A stretch of 64,000 nt of DNA from an uncultured Hyphomicrobiales bacterium. Lineage in GTDB: Bacteria > Pseudomonadota > Alphaproteobacteria > Rhizobiales > Xanthobacteraceae. Of the stretch, positions 18,223 through 27,707 are shown one piece after another. How positions within the stretch are numbered: the first letter of the stretch is position 1; the number at the start of each line of letters is the position of its first letter. The stretch spans positions 1 to 64,000 of the forward strand of contig CAIMEA010000204.1 of NCBI GenBank assembly GCA_903839845.1, written 5' to 3'. A program made the translations under genes and the position numbers. The notes beneath the pieces are model-generated. The model made no database searches. It was given only the letters and a program-made list of their open reading frames with translations, and was not told the origin of the DNA.

Positions 18223-19182
18223 ATGTCGAAGAATGCTCAAAAAATCGGCTGGATCGGCGTTGGCCGCATGGGTTACCAGATGGCGGAACGCCTTGCGACG
18301 GCGGGTTTCGACATCTCCATCTGGAACCGCACCAAGTCCAAAGCCGAGCCGCTGACTAAGCTTGGCGCCAAGGTGGTCGACAAGCCGGTCGATCTGGCCG
18401 GCGTCGACATGCTGTTTGCCATCGTGTCGGAAGGCAAGGATCTCGAAGAAGTCTATTTCGGCGCCAACGGCATCGTCACCAACGCAAACGGCAAGCTGCC
18501 GAAGACCTTCGTCGATTGCTCGTCGATCTCGGTCGAGGATTCAGTGCGCATTCGCGCCCGTCTCAAGGAGCACAATGTCGAATTCGTCTGCGCGCCGGTG
18601 TCGGGCAATGCCCGGGTCATCAGCGCCGGCAAATTGTCGTCGGTCGTGTCCGGTCCGGAAGCGGCGGCGAAAGCGGCGATACCGGTGATTGAAGTGTTCG
18701 CGCCGCGCGGCGTGTCCTATGTCGGCGACGGCGAACTGGCGCGCATCTGCAAGATCGCGCACAACGTCATGCTCGGCGTCGTCATCGAGAACCTGATCGA
18801 GATCACGCTGCTCGCCAACAAGATGGGCGTGCCGCGCCACGCCTTCCTCGCCTTCATGAACAACGGCGTCATGGGCTCGATGTTCACCGCCTACAAGACG
18901 TCGTCGCTGGTCAATCTCGACTGGACCACGACCTTCACGCCCGAACTGCTGCGCAAGGACCTCGATCTCGGCCTCGATCTCGGCCGCGAATACGACGTGC
19001 CGATGCCGGTGACGGCGGCGACCCGCGAGGTCATCCAGCAGCACATCGGCAAGGCGCTGTCGCAGCCGAACGCCAAGGAAATCCTGGCCGAGGACTTCGC
19101 CAAGATGGCGGAGACTATGGCGGAACTCGCCGGCATGAAACTGACGTCGGAAAACAAGAAAGTGCCGAGCGGCCTGGAATAA
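18223..19182 (+). CDS. NAD(P)-dependent oxidoreductase, 3-hydroxyisobutyrate dehydrogenase family
   Basis: IGWIGVGRMGYQMAERLATAGFDISIWNRTKSKA, FVDCSSIS, APVSGNARVISAGKLSSVVSG. Confidence 0.92.
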   Translation: MSKNAQKIGWIGVGRMGYQMAERLATAGFDISIWNRTKSKAEPLTKLGAKVVDKPVDLAGVDMLFAIVSEGKDLEEVYFGANGIVTNANGKLPKTFVDCSSISVEDSVRIRARLKEHNVEFVCAPVSGNARVISAGKLSSVVSGPEAAAKAAIPVIEVFAPRGVSYVGDGELARICKIAHNVMLGVVIENLIEITLLANKMGVPRHAFLAFMNNGVMGSMFTAYKTSSLVNLDWTTTFTPELLRKDLDLGLDLGREYDVPMPVTAATREVIQQHIGKALSQPNAKEILAEDFAKMAETMAELAGMKLTSENKKVPSGLE

Positions 19183-19191
19183 TCAAATACT

Positions 19192-19292
19192 GTCGACCCC
19201 GCGCATAGGCTTCGCGAAGCGACGCCGTCCTAAGGACGGATATGGCGGGGACCCATACGCCGTACCCTATCGATGGTAAACGGAGTATGGGT
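19192..19292. repeat. Composite palindromic element (GTCGTCCCCGC family plus ACCCATAC...GTATGGGT inverted repeat)
   Basis: CCCCGCGCATAG-GCTTCGCGAAGC-CCGTCCTAAGGACGG-ATATGGCGGGG then ACCCATAC/GTATGGGT. Confidence 0.8.
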
Positions 19293-19347
19293 CCCGGGTC
19301 TCACTGCCGTTCGCTCGGGACGACAAACGAATGCACGCACAAAAAAA

Positions 19348-19371
19348 GAGGGCCCCTTCGCAGGGGCCCTT
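19348..19371 (+). terminator. Hairpin terminator candidate
   Basis: AGGGCCCC-ttcgca-GGGGCCCT followed by TTTG; A7 on the other side gives a better minus-strand T tract. Confidence 0.55.
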
Positions 19372-19552
19372 TGTGCAAGAAGTGGAGGATTCTGGCCGTC
19401 GTTTTATTCCCAAGGGAGGAGAAGCGACGGCCGCGCACCGTTGCAGTGAACCGAGCGCAGGCTGCGGCGACAAGTAAATTGCCTGTAAATTTCCGCCGCC
19501 CCGGCCCATGCTGGCCTCGCGCCACCGCCATATTTTCCCGAAGGAACGAGCC

Positions 19553-20146
19553 ATGAACCCACAGATCGCGGCGCTCATTGACAGGATCAGCGCGCTCGAA
19601 GGCGAACTCGACGCCGAACTGGCCAAGCGCAGCGCCGAGCTGAAGATCGGCATCGAGCATGGCCGCGTCGCCTTCGAGGAGGAACTTCTGCGCCGACATC
19701 GGCAGCTGCGCAGCAAGCTTTTGCCCTATGTGTTCGGCGCCCATCCGCTGATCATGCTGACCTCGCCGGTCATCTATGCCGGCATCGTGCCGTTCCTGCT
19801 GCTCGATCTGTTCGTCACTGTTTTTCAGGCGGTGTGCTTCCCGATTTACGGCATCGCGAAAATCAAGCGCGCCGATTATCTGGTGTTCGACCGCCACCAT
19901 CTGGCCTATCTCAACGCGCTGGAAAAACTCAACTGCGCCTATTGCTCCTATGCCAATGGCGTCATCGCCTATGCGCGCGAAATCGCCGCGCGCACCGAGC
20001 AGTACTGGTGCCCGATCAAGCACGCGCGCCGCGTCATCGGCACGCATGCCCGCTATGCGTTGTTCGAGGATTACGGCGATGGCGAGAATTATCAGCTTCG
20101 GCTGGAAGAACTGCGCAAGGGGCTGGCAACCAACCCGTCATCCTGA
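19553..20146 (+). CDS. Conserved hypothetical membrane protein with Cys motifs
   Basis: Amphipathic N-terminus, hydrophobic segment LIMLTSPVIYAGIVPFLLLDLFVTVFQAVCFPIYGI, then NCAYCSYANG...QYWCPIKHARR. Confidence 0.8.
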   Translation: MNPQIAALIDRISALEGELDAELAKRSAELKIGIEHGRVAFEEELLRRHRQLRSKLLPYVFGAHPLIMLTSPVIYAGIVPFLLLDLFVTVFQAVCFPIYGIAKIKRADYLVFDRHHLAYLNALEKLNCAYCSYANGVIAYAREIAARTEQYWCPIKHARRVIGTHARYALFEDYGDGENYQLRLEELRKGLATNPSS

Positions 20147-20186
20147 GGTGCGGGCCTGCGCAGCGGCGAGCCTTGAAGGATGACGG
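20135..20186. repeat. Palindromic element overlapping the 3' end of the preceding CDS
   Basis: CCGTCATCCT...AGGATGACGG perfect 10-bp arms. Confidence 0.8.
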
Positions 20187-20237
20187 GCAGCGCTTGAGCA
20201 TGTAGGATTTGTTTTTCGCACGAGGAGTAATCGTCAA

Positions 20238-21002
20238 ATGGCCTTCAAACTCTACAACGCGCCGCAATCGACCTGCAGCCAGCGGGTGCGCTTCGTGCTC
20301 AACGCCAAGCATTTGCCGTTCGACGAAGTGAAGCTCAATCTGCTCGACGGCGACCAGCTCAAGCCGGATTATCTCAAGCTCAACCCGAACGGCGTGGTGC
20401 CGACGCTCGATCATGACGGCGCCATCGTTACCGATTCCACCGTCATCACCGAATATCTCGACGAGGTCGTGCCGGAAAACAGCTTCACCCCGGAAAATCC
20501 GGTGACGCGCGCCCGCATGCGCGCGCTGATGCATTTCATGGACGAGATGCCGGCCGCCTCGGTGCGGGTGCCAACCTTCAATCTCGCCTTCCTGCCGAAA
20601 TTCCAGGCGATGAGCCGCGAGGACTTCGTCGCCATGGCGATGAGCAAGCCGCTGCGCAAGGAATTCATGCTGGCGATGGGCCAGACCGGCTTTCCCAAGG
20701 CGGAGATGGACGCCGCGCTCGCCCGCCTGCGCCGCTCCTACGAGCGCATGGACCGCGAGATCGAGTTGAGCGGCGGCCCGTGGCTCTTGGGCAAGGACAT
20801 GTCGCTCGCCGATGTCGCGGCGATGCCGGCGCTGGTGCGCATGTACGATCTCAATTACGCCGATTGGCAGGATCTGCCGCGTGTCATCACCTGGTTCGAC
20901 AATGTCCGCGCGCATCCGTCCTTCGTGCCGACTTATTATCACGGCTCGCTGCTCACCGAACGGTTCCCGCATTTGAAGGAAACGCTGGCCGCGCGGGCAT
21001 AA
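20238..21002 (+). CDS. Glutathione S-transferase family protein
   Basis: FKLYNAPQSTCSQRVRFVLNAKHLPFDEVKLNL...LNPNGVVPTLDHDGAIVTDSTVITEYLDEV. Confidence 0.92.
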   Translation: MAFKLYNAPQSTCSQRVRFVLNAKHLPFDEVKLNLLDGDQLKPDYLKLNPNGVVPTLDHDGAIVTDSTVITEYLDEVVPENSFTPENPVTRARMRALMHFMDEMPAASVRVPTFNLAFLPKFQAMSREDFVAMAMSKPLRKEFMLAMGQTGFPKAEMDAALARLRRSYERMDREIELSGGPWLLGKDMSLADVAAMPALVRMYDLNYADWQDLPRVITWFDNVRAHPSFVPTYYHGSLLTERFPHLKETLAARA

Positions 21003-21029
21003 TCACTTTCGCAAAGTGTATAATGGTGC

Positions 21030-21063
21030 AACCCGTGGCGGAAGTTTTCGCCACGGGTTTTGT
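21030..21063 (+). terminator. Rho-independent terminator after GST gene
   Basis: AACCCGTGGCG-gaagtttt-CGCCACGGGTTTTGT. Confidence 0.85.
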
Positions 21064-21212
21064 ATGGCTGTGATTTGTGACAGCGCGAGAACGTGCGCAT
21101 ACCCGTCGACTCAATTTATGACAAAGGCGACGGAAGCGTGACCGCGAGATTAAGCGATCACGAACCATTTGACGGCTAGAAAGGCGGCGTCACCGCACCT
21201 CCAGGTATTTTA

Positions 21213-22907
21213 ATGCTGCGACTGAAATCGATTCGCCTGCCGATCGCCGCCAAGGCGATGTTGCTGATCGGCGCGCTCGGAATCCTGTCGGCGGCGGCCA
21301 ACTGGTACAGCCTGCGCAGCCTGCACGAGATCGATCGCATCAACGAGATCGTCGCCAACGAGGTCATGCCGACCCGGCTGGTTCTCACCGAGGCCAAGAG
21401 CGCGGTGCAGTCTCTGGGGCTTGCAACGTATAAAATGGCGGCGGCGACCGACCCCGATACTATTCTCGAAGCGACCGAGGAGCGGGCCGGACAATATGCC
21501 GCGGCCAAATCCTGGCTCAACGGCGTGACCGAGACGCTGCCGCGGCACCGCGACGATGTGAACGGCATGCTGCGACGCCTGGATCTGGTCAACGCCATCG
21601 CCGGACAGGTGCGTCTGATGACCGTGAATAACCAGCGCGAGCCGGCGCGCGAACTGCTCGAACTGAAATTCGATCCGGCCTTGGTCGACGCAACCACCAG
21701 CATGAACCGCCTGATCGGCATTCTCGGCGGGCAGATGCGGGAAACGTCGGAAGCTGCCGCCGCGCGCAAGGCGCAGACCTACCAGCTTTTGTCGGTCATG
21801 CTGATCGGCGGCACGCTGTTCACCATCCTGTTGGCGATGGCGCTGGCCCATCGCACGGTGGCGCGGCCGTTGCAGCGGCTCGCCGCCGTCATGCGCGAGA
21901 TCGCGCAAGGCCGATTCAACGGACGCATCGAGGGCCTCAAGCGCGGCGATGAAGTCGGCACCATGGCGCGCGCCGTTCTGGTTTTCCGTGACAACGCCGT
22001 TGCGCTCGGCGAAGGGCAAGAGCAGCGCGCCCGCGCCCGCGCCCAGGCCGAGGCGGAAAAGCGCCAGGCGCTCGACCAGTTCGCCCGCAATTTTGAAAAC
22101 AAGATTCTCAGCGTCGCGGCGGCGCTGGCGCAAGCCGCCGCCGAACTCGATCAATCCGCGCGCGCGATGAGCGAAATGGCCGACGAGTCCGGGCGCAATG
22201 CGCAGGCCGCCACCGGCGCCGCCGACGCGAGCACGACGGTTGCCGGCACGGTGTCGCACGCCATCGACGAACTCTCGATGGCGATGAATGATATCGACGC
22301 GCAGCTCGCCAACGCCTCCGGCGTCGTCGCGGAAGCGACCCGCCGCGCCGATATCGCCGTCGCCAATGCCGATGGCCTCAACCCGGCGGTCGACGACATC
22401 GAGAAGGTGGCCGGCATGATTCACGCCATCGCCGGCCAGACCAATCTGCTGGCGCTCAATGCCACGATCGAGGCGGCGCGCGCCGGCGAAGCCGGTCGCG
22501 GCTTCGCCGTGGTGGCGCAGGAGGTCAAGACGCTGGCGGCCCAGACCACCCGGGCGCTCGGCCATATCCAGGATCGCACCGGCTCGATGGGCCAGATCAT
22601 CGACGGCGTGCGCACCGCCACCCAGTCGATGTCGTCGGCGATCGCGCAGATCGAAACCGTCGCGCGCGCCATCACCGGCTCGGTCAAGCTGCAAAATCAG
22701 GCGACGCAGAAAATCGCCGAAAGCGTCGAAGGCGCCGCGCTGCGCTCGCGCCAGGTGTCCGACGCCATCGCCGGCGTCAACGAATTCGCCGCCCGCACCC
22801 ACACCGGCGCGCAGCAAATCTCGCAAGCCGTCGCCGATTTGAACCGCCAGGCCGCGGCGTTGCAGGACGAGGCGCAGGATTTCGTCGCCCGCGTGCGCGC
22901 CGCCTGA
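21213..22907 (+). CDS. Methyl-accepting chemotaxis protein
   Basis: HAMP-like region after TM ([25 protein letters not shown]) and MCP signalling core [40 protein letters not shown]. Confidence 0.96.
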   Translation: MLRLKSIRLPIAAKAMLLIGALGILSAAANWYSLRSLHEIDRINEIVANEVMPTRLVLTEAKSAVQSLGLATYKMAAATDPDTILEATEERAGQYAAAKSWLNGVTETLPRHRDDVNGMLRRLDLVNAIAGQVRLMTVNNQREPARELLELKFDPALVDATTSMNRLIGILGGQMRETSEAAAARKAQTYQLLSVMLIGGTLFTILLAMALAHRTVARPLQRLAAVMREIAQGRFNGRIEGLKRGDEVGTMARAVLVFRDNAVALGEGQEQRARARAQAEAEKRQALDQFARNFENKILSVAAALAQAAAELDQSARAMSEMADESGRNAQAATGAADASTTVAGTVSHAIDELSMAMNDIDAQLANASGVVAEATRRADIAVANADGLNPAVDDIEKVAGMIHAIAGQTNLLALNATIEAARAGEAGRGFAVVAQEVKTLAAQTTRALGHIQDRTGSMGQIIDGVRTATQSMSSAIAQIETVARAITGSVKLQNQATQKIAESVEGAALRSRQVSDAIAGVNEFAARTHTGAQQISQAVADLNRQAAALQDEAQDFVARVRAA

Positions 22908-23046
22908 TCGTCCGCCGCGGCGATAACGCCGATTTTATGCACCGCGCCCTTGCCGGGCGCTTGTGCTTTGGCGCCGAGGGCGTATCTGCATAAGAGGCGC
23001 CCGGTCGCCGCCGGCGCCGCCGTTCCTCGCACCGCGGAGCCCTGCC

Positions 23047-23895
23047 ATGAATCAAATCACTTTGCTCATCACCGTCGTTTTCGGCGGCATCGGAGTGGTC
23101 TTGTTTCTCGGCCAGATGCCATGGCCCGGGCTTGTCTTTGTCGCACTCGCCGTGCTCACCTTCTTTTCGCTCAAGATGGCCAATAACTGGCAGCGCTTCG
23201 TCATCCTGCGCGCCGGCAAGCTGTCGAGCGTCAAGGGCCCCGGCCTGTTCTTCATCATCCCGATCTTCGACAGCATCACCGCGGTGATCGACGAGCGCAT
23301 CCAGACCACGCAATTCAACGCCGAATCGGCGCTGACCCGCGACACCGTGCCGGTCAATGTCGACGCCGTCATCTTCTGGCACGTGCATGATGCGCAGGCC
23401 GCCGCGCTCAACATCACCGATTATCGTCAGGCCATCGACCGGGTGGCGCAGACCTCGTTGCGCGAAATGATCGGCGCGTCGCTTCTGTCGGCGTTGCTCG
23501 CCGAACGCAAGTCGGCGGATGAAGTGCTGCGCACCGAAATCGCGCGCAAGACCGCGAACTGGGGCATCTCGGTTAATTCGGTCGAAATCCGCGACGTCGC
23601 CATCCCGGTCGCGTTGCAGGATGCCATGTCGCGCCAGGCGCAGGCCGAGCGCGAGAAGGAAGCCCGCGTCATCCTCGGCTCGGCCGAAGCGGCCATCGCG
23701 CAGAAATTCGTCGACGCCGCGCGCACCTATGCCGGCGAACCGGCGGCGCTGCACTTGCGCGCCATGAACATCATCTATGAAACGACCAAGGAGCGCGGCG
23801 CCACCATTCTCATTCCGACCACGATGGTGGATTCGATGAGCGTCGCTTTGCCGGCGGCGATGCTGGCGCAGAAGGATCTCGGTGGCAAAACCTAA
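23047..23895 (+). CDS. Slipin/stomatin-like SPFH-domain protein
   Basis: GPGLFFIIPIFDSITAVIDERIQTTQFNAESALTRDTVPVNVDAVIFW; RQAQAEREKEARVILGSAEA. Confidence 0.93.
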   Translation: MNQITLLITVVFGGIGVVLFLGQMPWPGLVFVALAVLTFFSLKMANNWQRFVILRAGKLSSVKGPGLFFIIPIFDSITAVIDERIQTTQFNAESALTRDTVPVNVDAVIFWHVHDAQAAALNITDYRQAIDRVAQTSLREMIGASLLSALLAERKSADEVLRTEIARKTANWGISVNSVEIRDVAIPVALQDAMSRQAQAEREKEARVILGSAEAAIAQKFVDAARTYAGEPAALHLRAMNIIYETTKERGATILIPTTMVDSMSVALPAAMLAQKDLGGKT

Positions 23896-24851
23896 GCGCG
23901 CCGGCGCATGTAAGCCTTCACCACCGTTCGCAGATGGCCGATGAATAATTGAACCGCCGGGCTGAGGCTGCGGTTCTTCAAACTGACGATGGCGATCGGC
24001 TGCGGCGTGGCGCGCAATTTGACCGGCAGCGCGCGCAGCGCCCATTGCTTCGCATTGTAGCGCAGCACCGACTCGGGCAGCACCGTGACGAAGCGCCCGC
24101 TCGCCAGCAAATGGTTGCGCATCAGGATGAACGAGGTAATGACCTTCTCTGCCGGCGGCTTCAGCCCTTGCGCCGCGAAGGCCTCCTCGAGAATCGCATT
24201 GACGATCGGCGATGGCGGGATGATCCACGGCTCGCCGGCCAGGTCGGCCAGTTTGACCGCGCGCTTGCCGGCCCACGGGCTTTTCTCGCCGACCACCACC
24301 AGATGCGGATCGTCGTACAGTACCTCGACGTCGAGATCGTCGTCGGCAAAGGCGTTCGGCACGCGCGTCACCATCAAGTCCACGGCGCGCTCCTGCAACT
24401 GGCGGAAATCCAGAGTGCTGACATCGGCCTCGACGACGTGGCAGAGGATGTCGGGATAGGCGCGCGAAAAGCCGTCAATGGCGTCGGTCATCAGCCCGGC
24501 GGCGAGAAATTCCGGGCAGGCGATGCGAATTTCGCCTGTCGCCTGGCCGGACAGTCGCTCAATCTCCTTGATGCCTTCGCGCAGTTCATCGAAGACGACA
24601 TGGCCGCGCTTGAGCAAAGCGGTCGCATAGATCGTCGGCGCTATGCCGCGCGGGCTGCGGTCGAGCAGGGTGACGCCGAGCGCGCTTTCCAGGCTGGCAA
24701 TCGCCTCGGAGACGACCGACTGCGAGGTATCGAGATGCGCGGCGGCCTTGGCCATGCTGCCCCAGCGCACGACGACGGACAGGATGTGCAGGTCGCGCAG
24801 CTTGAGCCGCCGGCCGATCCGGGTGTCCCAGTCCGAGCGCGCCTTGGCCAT
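23892..24851 (-). CDS. LysR family transcriptional regulator
   Basis: N-terminal wHTH LKLRDLHILSVVVRWGSMAKAAAHLDTSQSVVSEAIASLESALGVTLLDRSPRGI; start among several in-frame GTG/ATG codons uncertain (24851-24860). Confidence 0.93.
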   Translation of the reverse strand: MAKARSDWDTRIGRRLKLRDLHILSVVVRWGSMAKAAAHLDTSQSVVSEAIASLESALGVTLLDRSPRGIAPTIYATALLKRGHVVFDELREGIKEIERLSGQATGEIRIACPEFLAAGLMTDAIDGFSRAYPDILCHVVEADVSTLDFRQLQERAVDLMVTRVPNAFADDDLDVEVLYDDPHLVVVGEKSPWAGKRAVKLADLAGEPWIIPPSPIVNAILEEAFAAQGLKPPAEKVITSFILMRNHLLASGRFVTVLPESVLRYNAKQWALRALPVKLRATPQPIAIVSLKNRSLSPAVQLFIGHLRTVVKAYMRRRA

Positions 24852-24946
24852 CGTCATCACCGATACCGGTATTTGATATTCACGATACCACGGGCGTTCG
24901 AGGTCGCCTAGCCTCCCGGAAACGCAACCACACCCCGGGAAGCATT

Positions 24947-25591
24947 ATGGCCAAGCAACGCATCAGCTACGTTCCGCTCGACAAGATGGACGACAAAATG
25001 CGCGCCGAGATGGAGCGCTGCCAGCGCGAGGGCACGCCGCGGCCGGAAAGCTCGGCCATCCGCGCGCATGTGCCGGCGGCGTTCTGGTTCTTCGCCGACA
25101 GCTGGAACAACCTGTTCCGCAACGGCATCGCCGATCATCCGCTCAAGGAATTGTGCCGGCTTTACGTGTCGCGCTCGGTGCAATGCGAATATTGCGGCAA
25201 CCAGCGCTCGGTGAAATCGACATCGACCGGCGCGCTGATCGAGGATCACGTTCTTGACCTACTCAATTTCGAAAAGTCGACCCGCTACACCGAACGCCAG
25301 AAGGCGGCTCTGTCCTATGCCGAGGCCATCGTCTGGCATCTCAACACCGACGACGCCTTCTGGGACCGCCTGCACGCGAATTTCACCGAGGCGGAGCTGG
25401 TCGAGATCGGCTGCATGATCGGCCTGACGCTCGGCCAGCAGAGCTGGCTGCGGCTTCTCAATATCGAGCACCACCAGGTGCTGGCCGGCACCGATGCGTC
25501 GATGGCGCCGGGCTACAAGGATATGGCCGCGCTTAAGGCCACCAAGTCGGCTGAGGACTATTGGGCCAAGGCGCCGCTGCAAGTGAAATAG
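24947..25591 (+). CDS. Carboxymuconolactone decarboxylase (AhpD-like) family protein
   Basis: CEYCGNQRS CxxC motif, AALSYAEAIVWHLNTDDAFWDRLHANFTEAELVEIGCMIGL. Confidence 0.85.
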   Translation: MAKQRISYVPLDKMDDKMRAEMERCQREGTPRPESSAIRAHVPAAFWFFADSWNNLFRNGIADHPLKELCRLYVSRSVQCEYCGNQRSVKSTSTGALIEDHVLDLLNFEKSTRYTERQKAALSYAEAIVWHLNTDDAFWDRLHANFTEAELVEIGCMIGLTLGQQSWLRLLNIEHHQVLAGTDASMAPGYKDMAALKATKSAEDYWAKAPLQVK

Positions 25592-25620
25592 GCGGCCCCA
25601 AGACAGCGCCCGAAACAGAA

Positions 25621-25644
25621 AAGCCGGCCATGCATGGCCGGCTT
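25621..25644 (+). terminator. Rho-independent terminator
   Basis: Perfect palindrome AAGCCGGCCATGCATGGCCGGCTT followed by T tract. Confidence 0.85.
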
Positions 25645-25670
25645 TTTTATTCAAAAATTCAGATCGCTTA

Positions 25671-25835
25671 TTATTTCGAAGTGCTGACTTTGGGGAGCTC
25701 GACCTTCAGGGTCGTCGACTTGCTGCCGCCCAGATTGCCGGTCGCGAACAGCAAACCGCCGCCGACGACAACCACGATAAGCGCTCCCACGAGCACCCCA
25801 AGCACGCCAATTCCGCCGCCGCTGCCTTCAGCCAT
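25671..25835 (-). CDS. Small glycine-rich single-TM protein
   Basis: MAEGSGGGIGVLGVLVGALIVVVVGGGLLFATGNLGGSKSTTLKVELPKVSTSK; own flanking terminator. Confidence 0.55.
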   Translation of the reverse strand: MAEGSGGGIGVLGVLVGALIVVVVGGGLLFATGNLGGSKSTTLKVELPKVSTSK

Positions 25836-25917
25836 TTTACATTCCTTCGTTGGATTCATCGGAAATGTAAGTGCCAGCACCGGCAGATAGTTCCGTGGTG
25901 CCGCCGCCGCGGCAAAG

Positions 25918-25945
25918 AAAAAGGCACGCCGAAGCGCGCCTTTTG
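25918..25945 (-). terminator. Terminator downstream of M24 peptidase
   Basis: AGGCGCGC-ttcg-GCGTGCCT followed by TTTTTCTTT on minus strand. Confidence 0.7.
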
Positions 25946-25972
25946 TGATTTTTCAACAGTCGAGGACTGCGT

Positions 25973-27265
25973 CTAGTACTTGTTCGAGATCGGCAGTTCT
26001 TCCGCCGGGAACAGCGAGATCACCTTGCAGCCCTTGTCGGTGACCACGACTTCTTCCTCGATGCGGGCGCCGGAGAAACCATCGGCCGACGGGCAGAAGG
26101 TTTCGATGGCGAACACCATGCCTTCCTTGATCTCGGTCGGATGATCCATCGAGATGACGCGCGAGATGATCGGCCGCTCGTGCAGCGCCAGGCCGAGACC
26201 GTGCGCGAATTGCAGGCCGAAGGCCGACAGTTCGTCCGGGAAGCCGAACTCGCCGGCCTTCGGGAAGGCTTCGGCGATATGCGCGGTCGAGGCGCCGGGC
26301 TTGATGCGCATCATCGCATTGTCCAGCCATTCGCGCGCCATCTTGTAGGCATCGTGCTGCATCGGCGTCGCACGGCCGACGGCGAAGGTGCGGTAGTAGC
26401 AGGTGCGGTAGCCGACGAAGGCCTGCAGAATGTCGAAATAGGCCATGTCGCCGGGGCGGATCATGCGGTCGGTGAAGTTGTGCGGATGCGGATTGCCGCG
26501 CTCGCCGGACACCGCGTTGACCGCTTCGACGTCGTCGGAGCCGTTGCGATAGAGGAAGTCGTTGACCATGGCGACGATGTCGTTCTCGCGCACGCCCGGC
26601 CTCAGCTCCTTGTTCACGAGGTCATAGGCGCCGTCGACCATGCAGGCGGCGTGGTTCAGGAGCGCGATTTCGTCCTGCGACTTGATCTCGCGTGCTTCCA
26701 GCATGACCTGCTGACCGTCGGCGATCTTGAGGCCGGCTTTCTGCAGTTCGAACATCATCGGCGGTTCGACGATGTCGACGCCGATCGGCATGTCGGCGAC
26801 GCCGTGTTCGCGCAGGATCGAGGCGAGTTCCTCGGCGTGCTTCTTCATCAGGCCGAAGGAGGGCGCCACGGTGCCGCGCAGGCCGATCAGGCCGGCCTTG
26901 CAGTTCTGCGGGTCGAGCCACGGCGCATAGAGCTTGTGATGCACGGCGGCGGAGCCGAAGTCCCACAGGATCGGTTCGCCGGTGCGGGTCAGCAGCGCCC
27001 AGCGCGCCAGCTTGTCGCGCTCCCACTCGCCGATCTTGGTCGAGGTGAGATAGCGGATGTTGTTGACGTCGAACACCAGCAGCGCGCCAAGTTCGGACTT
27101 CTCCAGTGCCTGCTTGGCGCGGCCGAGGCGGTAGCGGTGCAGGCGGCGGAAATCGACGCGCTCCTCGAAGTCGACGCCCATGATGCCGAGCGAGGGCAGC
27201 GCGCGGCCCCAGTTGTGGCGCGGGTTGATGTCCTCGGCGCTGATCTGACGGACGGCCTTGTCCAT
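25973..27265 (-). CDS. M24 family (Xaa-Pro dipeptidase/creatinase-fold) metallopeptidase-like protein
   Basis: ALLVFDVNNIRYLTSTKIGEWERDKLARW; FAHGLGLALHERPIISR; KEGMVFAIETFCPS; start at MDKAVRQIS. Confidence 0.87.
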   Translation of the reverse strand: MDKAVRQISAEDINPRHNWGRALPSLGIMGVDFEERVDFRRLHRYRLGRAKQALEKSELGALLVFDVNNIRYLTSTKIGEWERDKLARWALLTRTGEPILWDFGSAAVHHKLYAPWLDPQNCKAGLIGLRGTVAPSFGLMKKHAEELASILREHGVADMPIGVDIVEPPMMFELQKAGLKIADGQQVMLEAREIKSQDEIALLNHAACMVDGAYDLVNKELRPGVRENDIVAMVNDFLYRNGSDDVEAVNAVSGERGNPHPHNFTDRMIRPGDMAYFDILQAFVGYRTCYYRTFAVGRATPMQHDAYKMAREWLDNAMMRIKPGASTAHIAEAFPKAGEFGFPDELSAFGLQFAHGLGLALHERPIISRVISMDHPTEIKEGMVFAIETFCPSADGFSGARIEEEVVVTDKGCKVISLFPAEELPISNKY

Positions 27266-27466
27266 GGGTCTCTCCTTGAAGGTTCTTGTACGGCCGGGGA
27301 TACCGGCTCCGGTTTGCAGCATTATAGGCGTTCCCGCCGGGCATTAACACGCGCGCGTCCGCCGGTCACGGGCAGATTCGCCCCGCATTTCACCCATGCG
27401 GGGCCGCGCGGCGGCGTGGGCCGCGACAGGATGAAATTTCAGCCGACAAAAAAGCGGACGCGCCTA

Positions 27467-27494
27467 TTGACTTAAGTCCTAAGATAGATATCCT
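27467..27494 (+). promoter_or_regulatory. Sigma70-like promoter
   Basis: TTGACT (27467-27472), 16-nt spacer, TATCCT (27489-27494). Confidence 0.5.
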
Positions 27495-27524
27495 ATGTAT
27501 GTCCGATCCGCCGAGGGCGCTGTC

Positions 27525-27707
27525 ATGAGGCGTCATGAGAAGTGGGAGAGGACGCGGTGCCCGCGGGCGGAGGGATACGCATCCTCCGCTCCCGGGCGGC
27601 GCCGGACCCCGCCCGGAGGCAATAAGACCTCCCGCGAGGAGCTCGCTGACGAGGCGAAGCAACTGCGCAAGCAGTTAGCCCTTGGAAGCGCGGCCCGGCA
27701 GCCGTAA
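27525..27707 (+). CDS. Possible small protein (60 aa) or non-coding structured region
   Basis: ATG preceded by GAGG; TTGACT-N16-TATCCT promoter-like element just upstream; C-terminal half SREELADEAKQLRKQLALG is helix-like, N-terminal half is low complexity. Confidence 0.25.
   Translation: MRRHEKWERTRCPRAEGYASSAPGRRRTPPGGNKTSREELADEAKQLRKQLALGSAARQP

Noticed and set aside
21210-22826. 538-aa minus-strand ORF antisense to the chemotaxis protein
   Set aside because: Shadow ORF with G/D/R/A-biased translation; the MCP motifs are on the plus strand
22777-24276. 499-aa minus-strand ORF across slipin and LysR genes
   Set aside because: Arg/Asp/His-rich shadow translation overlapping two well-supported genes
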